Positions 12,300 through 24,010 of a DNA stretch of 64,000 nt are shown piece after piece. Location: the NCBI RefSeq assembly GCF_040939455.1, contig NC_134108.1:88642001-88706000 (forward strand). Direction: 5' to 3'. The notes below the pieces were generated by a model, which was given only the letters and a program-made list of their open reading frames with translations, did not search any database and was not told where the DNA came from. Source of the stretch: Microcebus murinus. Taxonomy: Eukaryota; Chordata; Mammalia; Primates; Cheirogaleidae. Within the stretch, counting starts at the first letter, position 1, and every line of letters starts with the position of its first letter. The translations under genes were made by a program, and so were the position numbers.

Positions 12300-12756
12300 T
12301 GTACACGGTGACTGCCTGGAATCCGGACCGCCCACTCTTGGTAGTGGTCTAGATTTATCTAATTCTAAACTGTTTTAAGGTCCACTAAGAAACAGCAGTA
12401 AATCTCAGATTTGCTAAACTCTTCCTAGGGTCGTTATTGCTTGTTCTGAATTGCTGGGAAGGAAGGACCGGAGGTTAGTTAGGCAAACCAAACATTGCTG
12501 CGGTTTAAGTGGTGGATCTTTTGGCTCAGCGGAATGTTTTCTCTTTTCAAAACTTTCCTCGGCCTGCAACAACCCTTTTCCTTTCATATGATAACAGTTG
12601 AGATAAAATTGTTCCAAAGATAAGGGACATAGGCTTTCTCCAGCCTGAACTTCAGGTATTCTTAGGTGACTAAGAATCCCGTGGAGGTGTCCGAGGGAAC
12701 CTTTCAAGAGACACAACACTCCCACCGGGCTCCACAGTAAACTCAAGAACATTTAA
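12300..12756. other. Probable leader of the old provirus, unassigned
   Basis: This lies between the hAT element and an Alu, upstream of the old gag start at 13,303. It may be untranslated leader of that provirus. 'TAGTGCCTGTTATTCAAC' at about 11,950 is similar to 23,420, suggesting an LTR end in common, but no clear primer-binding site could be fixed. Confidence 0.3.
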
Positions 12757-13080
<324 letters not shown>

Positions 13081-13302
13081 AAGAACATTTAAAATCCTAG
13101 CTCCTCCTGGGAACACTGGTGAAGGGTGGACACCTAGCAGTCAAAATAGCTCATTATTTGGGCAGGCAAGTTTTCCTGAGGCAGGTAAAAGACCTGATAG
13201 ACCAGGAGTGAGAGCCCAAGGAGTGACGCTCATAAGCAGCACATTTTTTTACTCTAAATACACCCTTAGCTTGGTGCAGGCAGACAGGGAAAGGAAAGAA
13301 AC

Positions 13303-14702
13303 ATGGGAAACAAGATATCTAAAATTGAAACTACTGGCCCGGAATGGTGGTTCAGGTTTGTAACCCCAACACAATGGGAGGCCAAGGATCAAGTGCTTGA
13401 GGCCAGAAATTGGAGATCAGCCTGGGCAACATAGGGAGACACCATAACTACCAAAATAAATAAATAAAATAACATTGAAACCACTGAACGGGGATCACCA
13501 CCATCTTAATCACCAGCTGAATTTATGACTAAAAATTATGATACCTCATCTTGTAAATTTTAGACTCACTGGACTAACATCACTAAAAATAAGTTTAACT
13601 TGGCCAAAATGGGGCTCATTCAAAATCTTGAAGTTACTATGCCTACGTACACAACCAGAGACAGACAACTCAAAGATTAAACAAAAAGAATGGGAAAAGG
13701 TACTTTCAATGGCATTTTAGAAGCATCTAAAAGAGGAAATGATAAAATTGCTTCCATGCAGGAGGTAAATCACAAGATCGTGGAAGCTCTTTCTTGATTG
13801 GAAAAAACTACTAAAGCGTCTACTGTTACATTCTTTTCTCCTACCATGCCTACTTCCTCACTCCCTCTGAACCTTAGTATCCTTTGCTCTCAGACCTTCC
13901 TTCACTTCCTCCTCCACCATCTACCACTTTTATCAGCATCCTTCAGGGAAAAGCCAAATTCTTTAGTGGCTTAAACTTCTTGGATCAAAATAGAACTCTG
14001 GGCTGTTACTAAGAAATTTCCTGATCCTACTCAAGATCCTATAAATTTTACTAAGGAATTTACTTTGGTGGTAAGGACTTATGAGCCTGGATATTCAGAT
14101 TTATATCAGCTTGTTTACACATTGGTATCTGAAAGGAAAGCTAGAGAATAGTTATCAAAGGTAAATTGTAAAGATCCATTAAGTGATTTCCATAAACAAA
14201 TGACACAGGATCAAATAGATGCTCCAAAACTAACAAATAGTATAACACAATTAATTCCCCAAATATTTCCCCAAACCACTGATTGGTCTAAGTTACAATA
14301 ATGTAAGTAAAGACCAAATGAAACTGTATCTGACTACTTTGAAAGATCTGAAAGGTGTTTAGACAATATTTGGGAATGAATGAGAACAGTCTAAGGATTA
14401 TCAGAATGATATCTTAGTACATTCACTTTTCCTCAATGGGTTAGACAAATAATTGGCCAAAGTAGTCAAATTGCATGAAATAAACTGGAACTCAGTGCAT
14501 ACTTCTGAACTTGTAAATCTCACTGATAAGTTGGCAGGGGTTATACAACAGAAAAAAAGGATTAAAGGGCCACTAAAATTAAGAATTTACAACTCCAGCA
14601 ACTTACTGGCCAAGTTGCTAGAACAGAGGCCTTCCTTTTGAAAGCGGGCTCCAGAAACATCTAAAGATGTCTGTTATTATTGTAAAAAGCCAGGACATCT
14701 TT
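13303..14702 (+). pseudogene. Degenerate gammaretrovirus-like gag
   Basis: An ATG at 13303 opens a frame beginning MGNKIS, a typical myristoylation start of Gag. An Alu monomer interrupts it at once. Further on, fragments in several frames resemble matrix/capsid sequence. Near 14,670-14,700 a single nucleocapsid zinc knuckle of the form C-x2-C-x4-H is visible (CYYCKKPGHL). Many stops and frameshifts break the frame. A single knuckle and the later RNase H/integrase remnants suggest a gammaretrovirus-like ERV1 element. It is long dead. Confidence 0.7.
13336..13471 (+). mobile_element. Old Alu left monomer (FLAM-like) inside gag
   Basis: About 135 bp of diverged free left monomer ends in (AAAT)n. 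'ATTGAAACTACT' before and 'ATTGAAACCACT' after it are the target duplication of the gag sequence it entered. Confidence 0.75.
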
Positions 14703-17465
14703 AAAAAAGATAAGCTTCTTGTATCTATCTAAATATCTAACAAAACCAGGGAAGTTTTCCTCAATTATACCCTCAAATAGTTTTTCCAGACCCTCTGCTT
14801 TTTCTTCTTTGCCCTTAGTGTTGCCTATATTCTTATAGTTGAACATTTTACATAATCTCATATTTCTCATAGACTTTGTTCATTCCTCTTGATTCTTTGT
14901 TGTTTTTGACTAACTCGGTTAATTTGAAAGAGTTGTCATTAAGCTCTGAAATTCTTTCTTCTGCTTCATCTAGTCTATTCTTAAAACCTTCCACTGTGTT
15001 TTGTATTTCCTTACATTTTTCATTCCCAGAAGTTCTATTTGGTTTTTAAAAAAATATATCCATCTCTTTAGCAAATTTTTCATTCAGTTCCTGAATTGTT
15101 TTTCTTGTTTCTTTGGGTTGGTTTTCCATTTTCTCTTGGATTTCATTGAGATTCCTAACAAATTCATATCTTTATCTGTCATTTCAGTATTTTCATTTTG
15201 GTTGGTATCCATTGCTAGAGAGCTGGTGTGCTCATTTGGAGGTGTCCTTTCACTCTGACTTTTCATACTTCCAGAGTTCTTCTGCTTCTTCCTTCACATC
15301 TGGAGAAGCTGTCGCTTCTTGTTTTGGGATTTTCAACTGTTTACATGAGGATGTTTCCCCCCCTCACTCTTAAGGGTGTGTCTGTAGCATATGTTGGGTA
15401 AGGACCTTTGGCTTTGCTTGTGGGTACTTTGATGGGGGTCCAAGTTCTGGATGTATACCTTGGTTATGGATATCCTTAATGTGGTAGTTGTCTCAACTGC
15501 TAGTTATTTGTAGGCTGTAGTGGTCGAGTACTTCTAGTATGTGCAGATTCCTGTCTCTAGTTGATGAGGGAAGATGGAGGTCTTTGAAGTCCTTTCTCTT
15601 TTCCCAGCCCTGTGGTCTTTTTAACAAAGTGAATTATGTTGAGATGCCCAGTTTAATCTCTGAGATAGTAGATGTTGCTTGTGGGTAAGAGTCAACCACA
15701 CCCTTTATGACTGAGTCAGTAAATGCTGTAATGGGCTGTACAAGTTGTCCTTCCTGCCAGTAGATGGTGCTTGCAGGAAAGACCCAGCAGCAGTGCTATT
15801 TTCTGGGACCTGTGACCAGCTCTAGTCTATCAGGAGAAGAAGTCAAATGCCTTAGGCAGTAGGTAGGGCCCTGGAGCTCCCAGGGGACTCTTTATTCTCT
15901 AACACAGCAGACTTGGGTAGAGGAGTGAAGATGAATGGGGATGGGTTGAGTGAGCCAACCTTCAGGCTCCACAAATGCAGGCACAAGAGCTGTTTCAGTG
16001 GGGGTCAAAGGTCAGCTCCCAGGCAGCTGGAGAAAGCCACCAGGAAGGCTGAAGCAGCCCCACCAAGCCAGAAAGTCTACTCATAGCGGAGGGGCCATCT
16101 GAGATTCACAGACTAGCTGAAGGGAGTGGGTTTCACTCTTCTCCCTCCTCCTCTGTCCTGAGGTCTCCTTCTAGTGTGTAGATATAAGCAGAAGTCCAGA
16201 GAAGCTATGCTCACTGGCAATGGCGCCATGGGCTGGAGCTTCACTGCCCAGGATTCCACTCCGGACTGAAAGCATAACTTTCCTGTGGGGGCAAGGGTGC
16301 TCCACGAGTACTCTGTGGCTCAGACCCACACTACACTCTCCTTTCAATTCTGCTCGCGTGGGCCCTCTTGCCTCTCAAGTTTAGTTCACAAATCTCCCCT
16401 CTATGCCCCCAAGCAACATAATCAAGTCCTGGGGGTATGGAAGCTGGCCTTTGGGCCTGTCCCATAGTCCCCTGCATTCAATCCTTGATGATTCCAGTGG
16501 AAGCATGCTGATCCAGAATTGCCTGTGGAGTGCTCAAGCAGGTTTAATGTCCCTCTGATTTTGATGTATGCCCTGCTCTGCTGGAGGAGCCAGGTGAGCA
16601 GTACCGGGAGCTCAGGATCTGAACCCTCCTTGGTCCTCCGCAGGTCTCTTTGATGAAAGGTGTGAGTCTCACTTTCTGTGGAAGCCTTGCTGTGTTGGAT
16701 GTGCCAACAGAGGGGAAGCAGCCACTCCTGAGAGCCCAAGCTCAATCATCCTTTGGGGCACCTAGGCCACTTATCAGCAGTGGGCAGGGGAGAAGAGGGG
16801 GAAGAAAAGAGTCTGAATGGAGGAGAGCTGGCACTATGGCCATCTTTGTCCCTCTCCCTGGATGGCAGCCTACCTAGAATGTCCAAGCTCTGGGATCACA
16901 GTCACCCCTGGACCCACTGGCTCCTGTGGCCACTGCATTCTGAGAAGGAGTTGGGAAATACTTGTGTGGGAACAAGTGACAGGAAAACTAAAGAACTGAA
17001 GCTCCCTGAGTAGGACAAAGTCACACTATGCGTGGAGAAGCAATATGGCGCCCATCACCTTGGCTCAGGTCTGTGGTGATGGGAAGTAAATCAAGGGGAC
17101 TGGCAGCCCAGTGCTTTTTTTCAAGAAGTTTCCAGTTCACTGGAGGCAACAGCTTTTGGGTTTGTGAGGGTAAAGAACCTTTCCAGCAGCTCAGGAACCC
17201 GCTGACTAACATAGGTATGAGGAAAAAGAAACAAAACTCCCACGTACGCTTTTCAGGGGATTCCAAGTTCCTCAGGGGTTGATCTCTGCCTGTATCTTGC
17301 TTCTTCTTCTTCTACTCTGCAACTTCTTCCTATGGAATCTTCTGGTAGGTTCTGGTACTTCTTCCTCAGAATTACACCTAAGTTATGTCTGTTTTCATCT
17401 AAAACTATTCCTTCTTTCTGAGATGACCTGGTACCAATGTCCCTAGTCAGCCATTTTGGGGGAAA
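14703..17465 (-). mobile_element. L1 5' UTR plus ORF1 start, replacing pro/RT
   Basis: Read on the minus strand, it begins near 17,463 with the L1 5' end (GCAAAATGG-like 'CCAAAATGGCTGACTAGGGA'). It continues through about 2.2 kb of G-rich 5' UTR into ORF1. The ORF1 start is at about 15,266 (MKSQSERTPPNEH). A coiled-coil-type continuation reaches 14,710 with ORF1-like text ending 'ENFPGFVRYLDRYKK'. There is no ORF2, 3' UTR or poly(A), so this is a 5' fragment, unusual for L1. It sits between gag zinc-knuckle and RNase H sequence of the old provirus, where protease and RT should be. Confidence 0.75.
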
Positions 17466-17499
17466 TATCATTTTAGTACCTTAATCCCACTACCTTGTG

Positions 17500-18060
17500 G
17501 CCTAAAGTGACTGGTGTGATACCCCATGGTCATATATCACTAACAGAACAGCTCTTGATGCTGAGGCAAGATCTACAAGAAACACCACTGGGAAATGCTG
17601 CTATTATTTGATTAACAAATGGATCATACCTAAAGGATGAGTCTGAGAAATATTAGATGGGCTATGCTGTTGTGTCACTTGTGGATGTTATAGGAAGTAA
17701 CCCGTTACCTAGGGTAAGATTAGCTCAGCTGACTGAATTAATAGTGCTCACTATAGCTTGTCAATTGGCCCAAAATCAGACAACAAATATGTACACTGAC
17801 AGCTCCTATACCTTTGGTGTGGCTCACAACTTTGGAATATTATTTAAACTCCTTTGGACACTCTATTAAGCACAGACCTCAGGTCTCTGATCTTTTAGGG
17901 TTCATTCAATTACCAAAAATAATAATAATAATGGCTATTATTAAGATTCCTAGACATTCCAAAACTGACTCTGGAGAGTAAGGGAAACCATTTTGCTGAT
18001 GTGGCAGCAAGAAAGGCTACCTTATCACCAGTATCAGATCAAACTATAAGCATAGCCATG
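17500..18060 (+). pseudogene. Retroviral RNase H remnant
   Basis: A short frame at 17,657-17,869 carries 'MYTDSSYTFGVAHNFG', the conserved third-aspartate block of gammaretroviral RNase H. Downstream, a segment around 17,945-18,020 resembles its C-terminal 'KGNHFADVAA' motif. Stops and frameshifts are frequent. It belongs to the same dead provirus as the gag at 13.3 kb. Confidence 0.75.
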
Positions 18061-19240
18061 TTTAAATTGAGCCCAATTGAAGGAGAGCTACAAGATGCTC
18101 AAGAAAGAGCCTCAGAAGATTAAAATTAACAAGGGGGGGCATTTTTCACCTCCTTGTAATCTCTGGTATGGACTCAAAGACAAACCTATTTTGTCTACGG
18201 TATTTCAATTACCTATGTTACAACACATCAGTAAGCTTATACACTGGGGATCTGAAAAAGTGATTACTTGAGGAAAACAATACTACTAGAATCCTTCACC
18301 CACAATAGCTTATAAGGTTTTTGCTAAATGCCCAATTTTCCCTAAACATAATCAAAGAAAGACCTTCATGAGTCAGATGGGTACTTTCTTCTCCCTGCTG
18401 GACCCTTTGATATTTGTCAAAGGGATTATATCTAATTCTCTCCTGTTCAGGGATATAAATACATGTTAGTTATGATTTATATGTTTTCCCATTGAGTTAC
18501 AACATCCTCATGCAGAAGAGCTACAGTGCAAACCATAGGAAAATGTCTATTGGAACAAATAATTCCCTCCTGGAAAATTCCTTCTGAATTGCATAGTGAT
18601 AAAGGAATTCATTTTATTGGAGAGATGGTACATTCAATTTGTAAAATCTGGCCCTTCAACACTTCCATTGCACATAATCTTCTGGTCTGGTGGAACACAC
18701 AAATGTAATAATAAAAAGTCAGCTGGCAAAATTTACAGAAGCATTTCATATTACTTGGGCCAAAGCTCTTCTATTAGTATTGCTAAACCTATAAGCAACC
18801 CCTTTTGGAAAACATCAACTAATTCCTTATGATATAATTATAGGAAAACCTATTCAATTAGATTATGGAATATATGAACCAACCTTGTTAAAAAGAGATA
18901 TACTTTATCTAAACTTCTTTCTCGAAAGACTAAGTTGATAAAAGATTCCCTTCATAGCATAGTCCTGGGAGATGAAGACCTCAAACATCATGACCTTCAA
19001 CCAGGTGACAACATTTATTGGAAAAGACAACAGCTAAAGGACTCTCTTGCCCTCACTAAAAGGGACCTTATCAGGTACCATTGACTAATGATTATGCAGC
19101 TAAACTCAAAGGATTTGACCCTTGTATTCACATTTCGCATTTAAAGGAAGCCTTGACTCCTAAATGTACTTCTAGAAACCATTGTTTAAAGATTTCAAAG
19201 CCCCCTGACTCCTCTAAGGAAAGAAGAAAATGATGACAGG
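18061..19240 (+). pseudogene. Retroviral integrase remnant
   Basis: Fragments in all three frames line up in integrase order. A degenerate zinc-binding region lies near 18,220-18,340 and catalytic-core text near 18,400-18,660, including 'IPSELHSDKGIHFIGEMV' with the second catalytic Asp. A C-terminal part at about 18,980-19,150 holds the 'LQPGDNIYWKR' type motif of gammaretroviral integrases. No long frame remains. Confidence 0.75.
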
Positions 19241-21516
19241 GTAGATAGCATATCCCACGATACCAGGCCAGACCTGTACAGTAAATTTCTTCTATATATT
19301 CCTTCTACTCTCATACTTTGCTCTTATACTATCTGAGTGTTTAATGATATCTCCTCCTTTATTTGATCCCTTCACTTCATATTGGGAAATTGGAATTTGA
19401 TTGATATGAAAATGCAACAGACCCTTATTTTCTAATATCCAGAGGACATTGAAATGCTAATGTCAACCCCTTGGAACCAATCTAACACGCTTATAGCTTA
19501 TTACAATTTCTTTTCAGGCATAATATACTACTGAGGTCCCTACTTAAGGAAAAACATCCAGGAAATCTTTCCCAATTCTATGCCTGGTCAGTCTATTTTT
19601 TTTTTTCATTTTTCTTTTAATTTTAGCATATTATGGGAGTACAAGTATTAAGGTTACCTATATTGCCCATGCCCCCCTTCTCTCCTCGAGTCAGAGCCTC
19701 AAGCATGACCATCCCCCAAACATTGCAAATCTCACTCGTTGTGTGGTCAGTCTATTTTTAATACTCAACAAATGGATCATTGTATTTCTGTAAATATAGA
19801 TAATCAATTATTGTCCAAGATCCCTGGGCATGACAAAGAATAGTTAGTAGCTGCCTGTGTGCCCTATCATAGTCTCTCTTTCCCAAGAGGACAGAAACCT
19901 TGTTCTTGTGGTTAGAAATCTATAAAATAATATAATGTAACTTGGAATCACACAATGGAAATCACTTGGTGGATTAGGATCCCACTAGCAAATAATAACC
20001 ACTTGGTAGATTAGGATCCCACCCAGGAAAAATGTGGAAAGCCCTATTACTCTGACTAAACTCTATCTAGGAGTAACTACCACTCACTTCATCTTGACTT
20101 GGAGCACCTAACATTTTAAGGTCCATAACTTATATCCAAAGGGTACTTTTACCATAAATACTCAATGACACAATGCGTTTGGTGGATATGGCAACATTGG
20201 CCAACTAAAGAGATCCTTAGGGGTGATAGGTACAGGATTGGAAGTGTTAGGACAAGCAGAGAGTATGCAGAGTGAATAAAAGACATTCTCAAGAAAAATC
20301 AGTACTTACTGAACTGAATAAGTTAGAAGGAGTACTTTTCCAAAAAGAAAGTAAAGGTTGGGAAGCAGCATGGAAAGATGACATTATTACAAAATAGGTA
20401 AATCAAACTGCCCAATTAATGAGAGAAAATGCCATGGACCAACAGTGGGGAAAAAACATGTATCCAAACTTAAGAAGGGTTATTAACTATGTTAAACTCA
20501 AATAGAAACAAAAGTGGCCTCTAAAACATGATTAACTCTCTAAGATACAAAAGCACAAGACTTGCACTTAGAGAAAAACCTGTGAATGCTCTTCTTCCTA
20601 GAAATTCACTACCAGGCCATGTAGTCTAATTTGCTATACTCTTACAGCTTTAGCATCTTGTATATATGATAATCAGACCTACGATGTAGCACTAGTTGAA
20701 ACAGAAATTATATTTAACAATACTCACATTCTTTCCTTGGGCAGCCAATGGGCCATACCACACAATAACACTAGGAACCTCATTTCTCTTTTGAATTATA
20801 AACACATTCAAGAGAAATGATATTGTCCATAAAAATGTTTGGAATCCCAAATTAAGGAAACATGACCTTTAGTCTCTACTCCTGCTCAAAATAATATATA
20901 GTATATGAGAAAGGGAATTTTTCTTGGGAAGGAAAGATAAATAAGACTGTGACCATCTCATGCCTCACTTACATTAAGACAACATTTAATTTGAATCACA
21001 CTGCTATTTGGTACAACAATGGATTCAAGGAAAAATTATTTGGGGGGACAAAAGGATACTTAAAATAATATAGATATTGATACTCAAATAGTCTAGCAAT
21101 TAGAACTCAACCCTTCTCATATTATATCCCCAGCTAAAGGGGAATGGTCAGGTGAACGATTAGGCATAATTATAATTAGGCATAATCAGTTCACAGTTTT
21201 AAACAAATCCAGTCAAAAATATCATAAGGTACAAATACAAACCATTAAAGGGGAAAAATTATCTGTTTAGTTGAAGACTATCAAAATGTATTTTCTGGTT
21301 TCCTTTCTATGATAATACTGTTTCTTTTCTTCACTATCCTTACTCCAATGGACCCCCCCAAATACTTACTGTATTACTGATTATTCTCCTCATATTTCAA
21401 TGCTATAAATGTTACAAAAATTGTAAATCTTGTCCAAAAGATACAACTTCAGCTAAAATCATGTCAGTTCACCAGTTTGAATTAATGACCAGGAAATGTA
21501 TATAAAATGGGGGTTT
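19241..21516 (+). pseudogene. Degenerate env region of old provirus
   Basis: Position (between integrase and the 3' LTR) and scattered Asn-rich fragments fit a decayed envelope gene. A hydrophobic stretch followed by a Cys-rich tail near 21,370-21,450 could be the membrane anchor. A roughly 27-bp unit around 'ACTTGGTRGATTAGGATCCCAC' is tandemly duplicated near 19,960-20,025. A short L1 end is inserted at 19,601. No intact domain can be named. Confidence 0.5.
19601..19743 (-). mobile_element. Short young L1 3' end
   Basis: About 143 bp of 5'-truncated L1 3' UTR, with its poly(A) seen as a T run at the left. A perfect 16-bp duplication TGGTCAGTCTATTTTT flanks it (19585-19600 and 19744-19759). 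Confidence 0.85.
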
Positions 21517-21519
21517 TGC

Positions 21520-22883
21520 TGCAGAAGGAAAATTAGAAATATTTTAGCCCAAAATATGACATTTTGATATGCTAGACTGACTGAAGAAGCCTCAAAGTCT
21601 CTCTGACTTTCCCCACTCCACCACCACCACAGGTATTCCCCAAAAGTTAAAGTTTCTTTCTCTTCCCAAGATTCAGACCCACCTAGGAGAACAACTGTTC
21701 TTTTCTTCCCCTCCAGGTAAGGAATGTGACCACACCTGAACAAACTCTTTAAGAAGATGATGTGCCCTCTCTCAGACTCATTCAAATTCCAAAGAGAACT
21801 ATTTACCAGTTTATCTCTGGTCCCCATCCATTCATCCTCCTTAGCAATTCTTTACTGCCCCTAAACAGAATTTCTCTCCCCCACCTCTAATAACCCATTT
21901 CACCAGAAAGGCATGTAAGTTTCTAAACCCTACTGGGGAGTTGAATATTCATTCTGAGGGTTCCCATAACAAGAGGAATGGCCTGAGAAGGTATAAAAAT
22001 GTTTTCTGTCTCTTAAAACCTCCCCCATCCTTTCAGGAATTAAAACCTGCATCCCAGGCTTAGGCCAGTGGTTGGGAGGGGCAGGGGAGTATCCTTTGTT
22101 CTTTGTTTTTGTTTTTTTTTTTTTACCACAGGAGATGGATCAAGGGAATTGCCCTCACAAGATTCCTTTAGCCAAAGATGGGATGAATCAGAACCATCAA
22201 CTACAGTTGAACAGCAACAGCCTGAAGCTGAAAACCTCCCCTTTTAAAAGCTCTGTATTCAAAGGGTGGTGGTGTTCACCAGGGATTGGGGGTTGGGGGG
22301 GTAGACCAACATCTGAGAGATGTGGTGAGCATTGTGGAGGGGAAGGGCATACCTCTAACCCTTGCTAGGGAGAGGCAAAGATATAAAATGTAACCAAAAT
22401 GTAAAAAAAAAAAACATTTATTGGGTGTCAGGAAGGTGGGGGGAGGGGGAGGGATGGGTATTTTCATACGTAGTGAGTGTGATGTGCACCGTCTGGGGGA
22501 TGGACATACTTGAAGCTCTGACTCAAGGGGGGAGGGGAAGCAAGGGCAATGTATGTGACCTTAATGTTTGTACCCCCAGAATATGCTAAAATAAATTTTT
22601 AAAAAAAGCTCTGTTTTCCTGCTCAGAGGCAGGACATTGGTACTTTAAGACAGGAGTCAGCCAACCTCCCCATTTACCTGCAAATTAATAAACTTCTCTT
22701 TCCTTCTCCTAAAACCACTATTCCTCACTCTCCTGATGTGGCCTTGGAGACAAGTGCTGAGCTTTCAGTATCAATCCTTTATACACATGTTAAATAAATT
22801 TGTATCCTTTTCCTATTAATTGATCAGCCTCATGTCAATATTTCAGCAAACATTTCATGGGAACAGGGGTCTTTGCTCCCTAG
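21520..22883 (+). repeat. 3' LTR of the old provirus
   Basis: It follows a polypurine-like 'AAAATGGGGG' at about 21,505. It begins TGCAGAAGGAAAATTAG, closely resembling the start of the solo LTR at 27,596. It ends near 'GGGGTCTTTGCTCCCTA' after an AATAAA-type signal ('TTAAATAAATTTG') near 22,790. An L1 end at 22,258-22,603 lengthens it. No matching 5' LTR was found. Confidence 0.6.
22258..22603 (+). mobile_element. 5'-truncated young L1 3' end inside LTR
   Basis: G-rich 3' UTR ends in 'TGTACCCCCAGAATATGC' and AAATAAA. The duplication AAAAGCTCTGT occurs at 22247-22257 and again at 22604-22614. Confidence 0.85.
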
Positions 22884-23503
22884 AGTTTGGTGACGTTTTG
22901 GAGGCTAAAGTCCTTAAATCCCTACAGTGCCCACTTGCCCGATATATTTTTTTTTATTCTGACTGGTTGAGATAGATTTCCTGCTTTAATATCTCCTAGC
23001 CCTAAGATCTCAAGGCTGTTGAAAGAAGGGTGGGAGGAACATCCAATTCCATGGCTTTTGCCTAACTCCGTAAGTCCCCTTGCCTGTGATATGCTACCAC
23101 ATTGGAAAATGGCTACTAATGGGAAAAAATGAAATGAGTACTAAATGCAAATAATCTTAGCTAGAAGAGATGACATTAGCATGGGATGGGGACTTCTCTC
23201 ACATGCTGATAAAAAGAGAGCTTTTAGAAGCCTTTCATAGGAGTGAAGACCAGAACAAGGGCATTTTAAACTCTGATTTGATTTGATCCCGCCCATCCTA
23301 CAATCCTAATAAGTGGGACCTATCTTTATCAGATCCTTCAACGATATTACTTGGTCTTAAAAGTTGTCCTTTGGAAGATTTCAAGCAAAGCCAGAGGCAA
23401 GGAGGACAGGATGTTGTCTAGTGCCTGTTTTTCAACTTTCAATCAACAGGGCTGAACTCAATCCACTGAAACAAAAGGCAGGAGAGTTTTTAAGCACTGG
23501 GGT

Positions 23504-24010
23504 TGTTACAGCAAGTGTTACAGCGGGTGGTCCCGAGGACAAACCAAGCAGCACATAGAGAGTCAGAGAATCAAAGTTTATTCGTGCCGTTGGGCTCAGA
23601 AGGGCCTTGCCACCAAATTCTGAGCACTGTCTACCGGATTTTTCCCATTTTTATTAAGTTGGGGTGGTGTGAGAGGTGGAGTGTCAGGTGTAGGTTAGTT
23701 GATGTGTCAGGTAATAGGTTAATATTATGTTGATGCACCAGGCCATAGATTTAGCATTACGCTGATGCCAGGCAATAGACTAGTTGAGGGTCCAGGTAAC
23801 AGATTAGTATTATGCTGATGTGGGTCTTCCGTGAAGGGTGGGGATCTCAGGTACCCGATGCACTAAGTAATAGATGGGGGTTTCCCTTATCAGGGTGAGC
23901 TAGTGGGACGACAGTGCTGGTGTACCTTAGGGGGGATAATGTCAGTGTGATTAGGTCATCTGTGTTTGCCAATGGTCTCTTTTTGAAGTTAGGCTCCTAC
24001 TCTCCAACAT
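23504..24010 (-). repeat. LTR with internal degenerate tandem units
   Basis: On the plus strand it starts TGTTACAGCAAG. Reverse-complemented, this end carries an AATAAA ('GAATAAACTTTG') followed by about 60-80 bp to the terminal ACA, a normal R-U5 layout. Between 23,700 and 23,825 a 30-50 bp unit with 'CAGGTAAYAG...TTAGTATTATGCTGATG' wording repeats about four times, possibly a U3 enhancer array. The 5' end of the LTR is uncertain. Confidence 0.55.
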
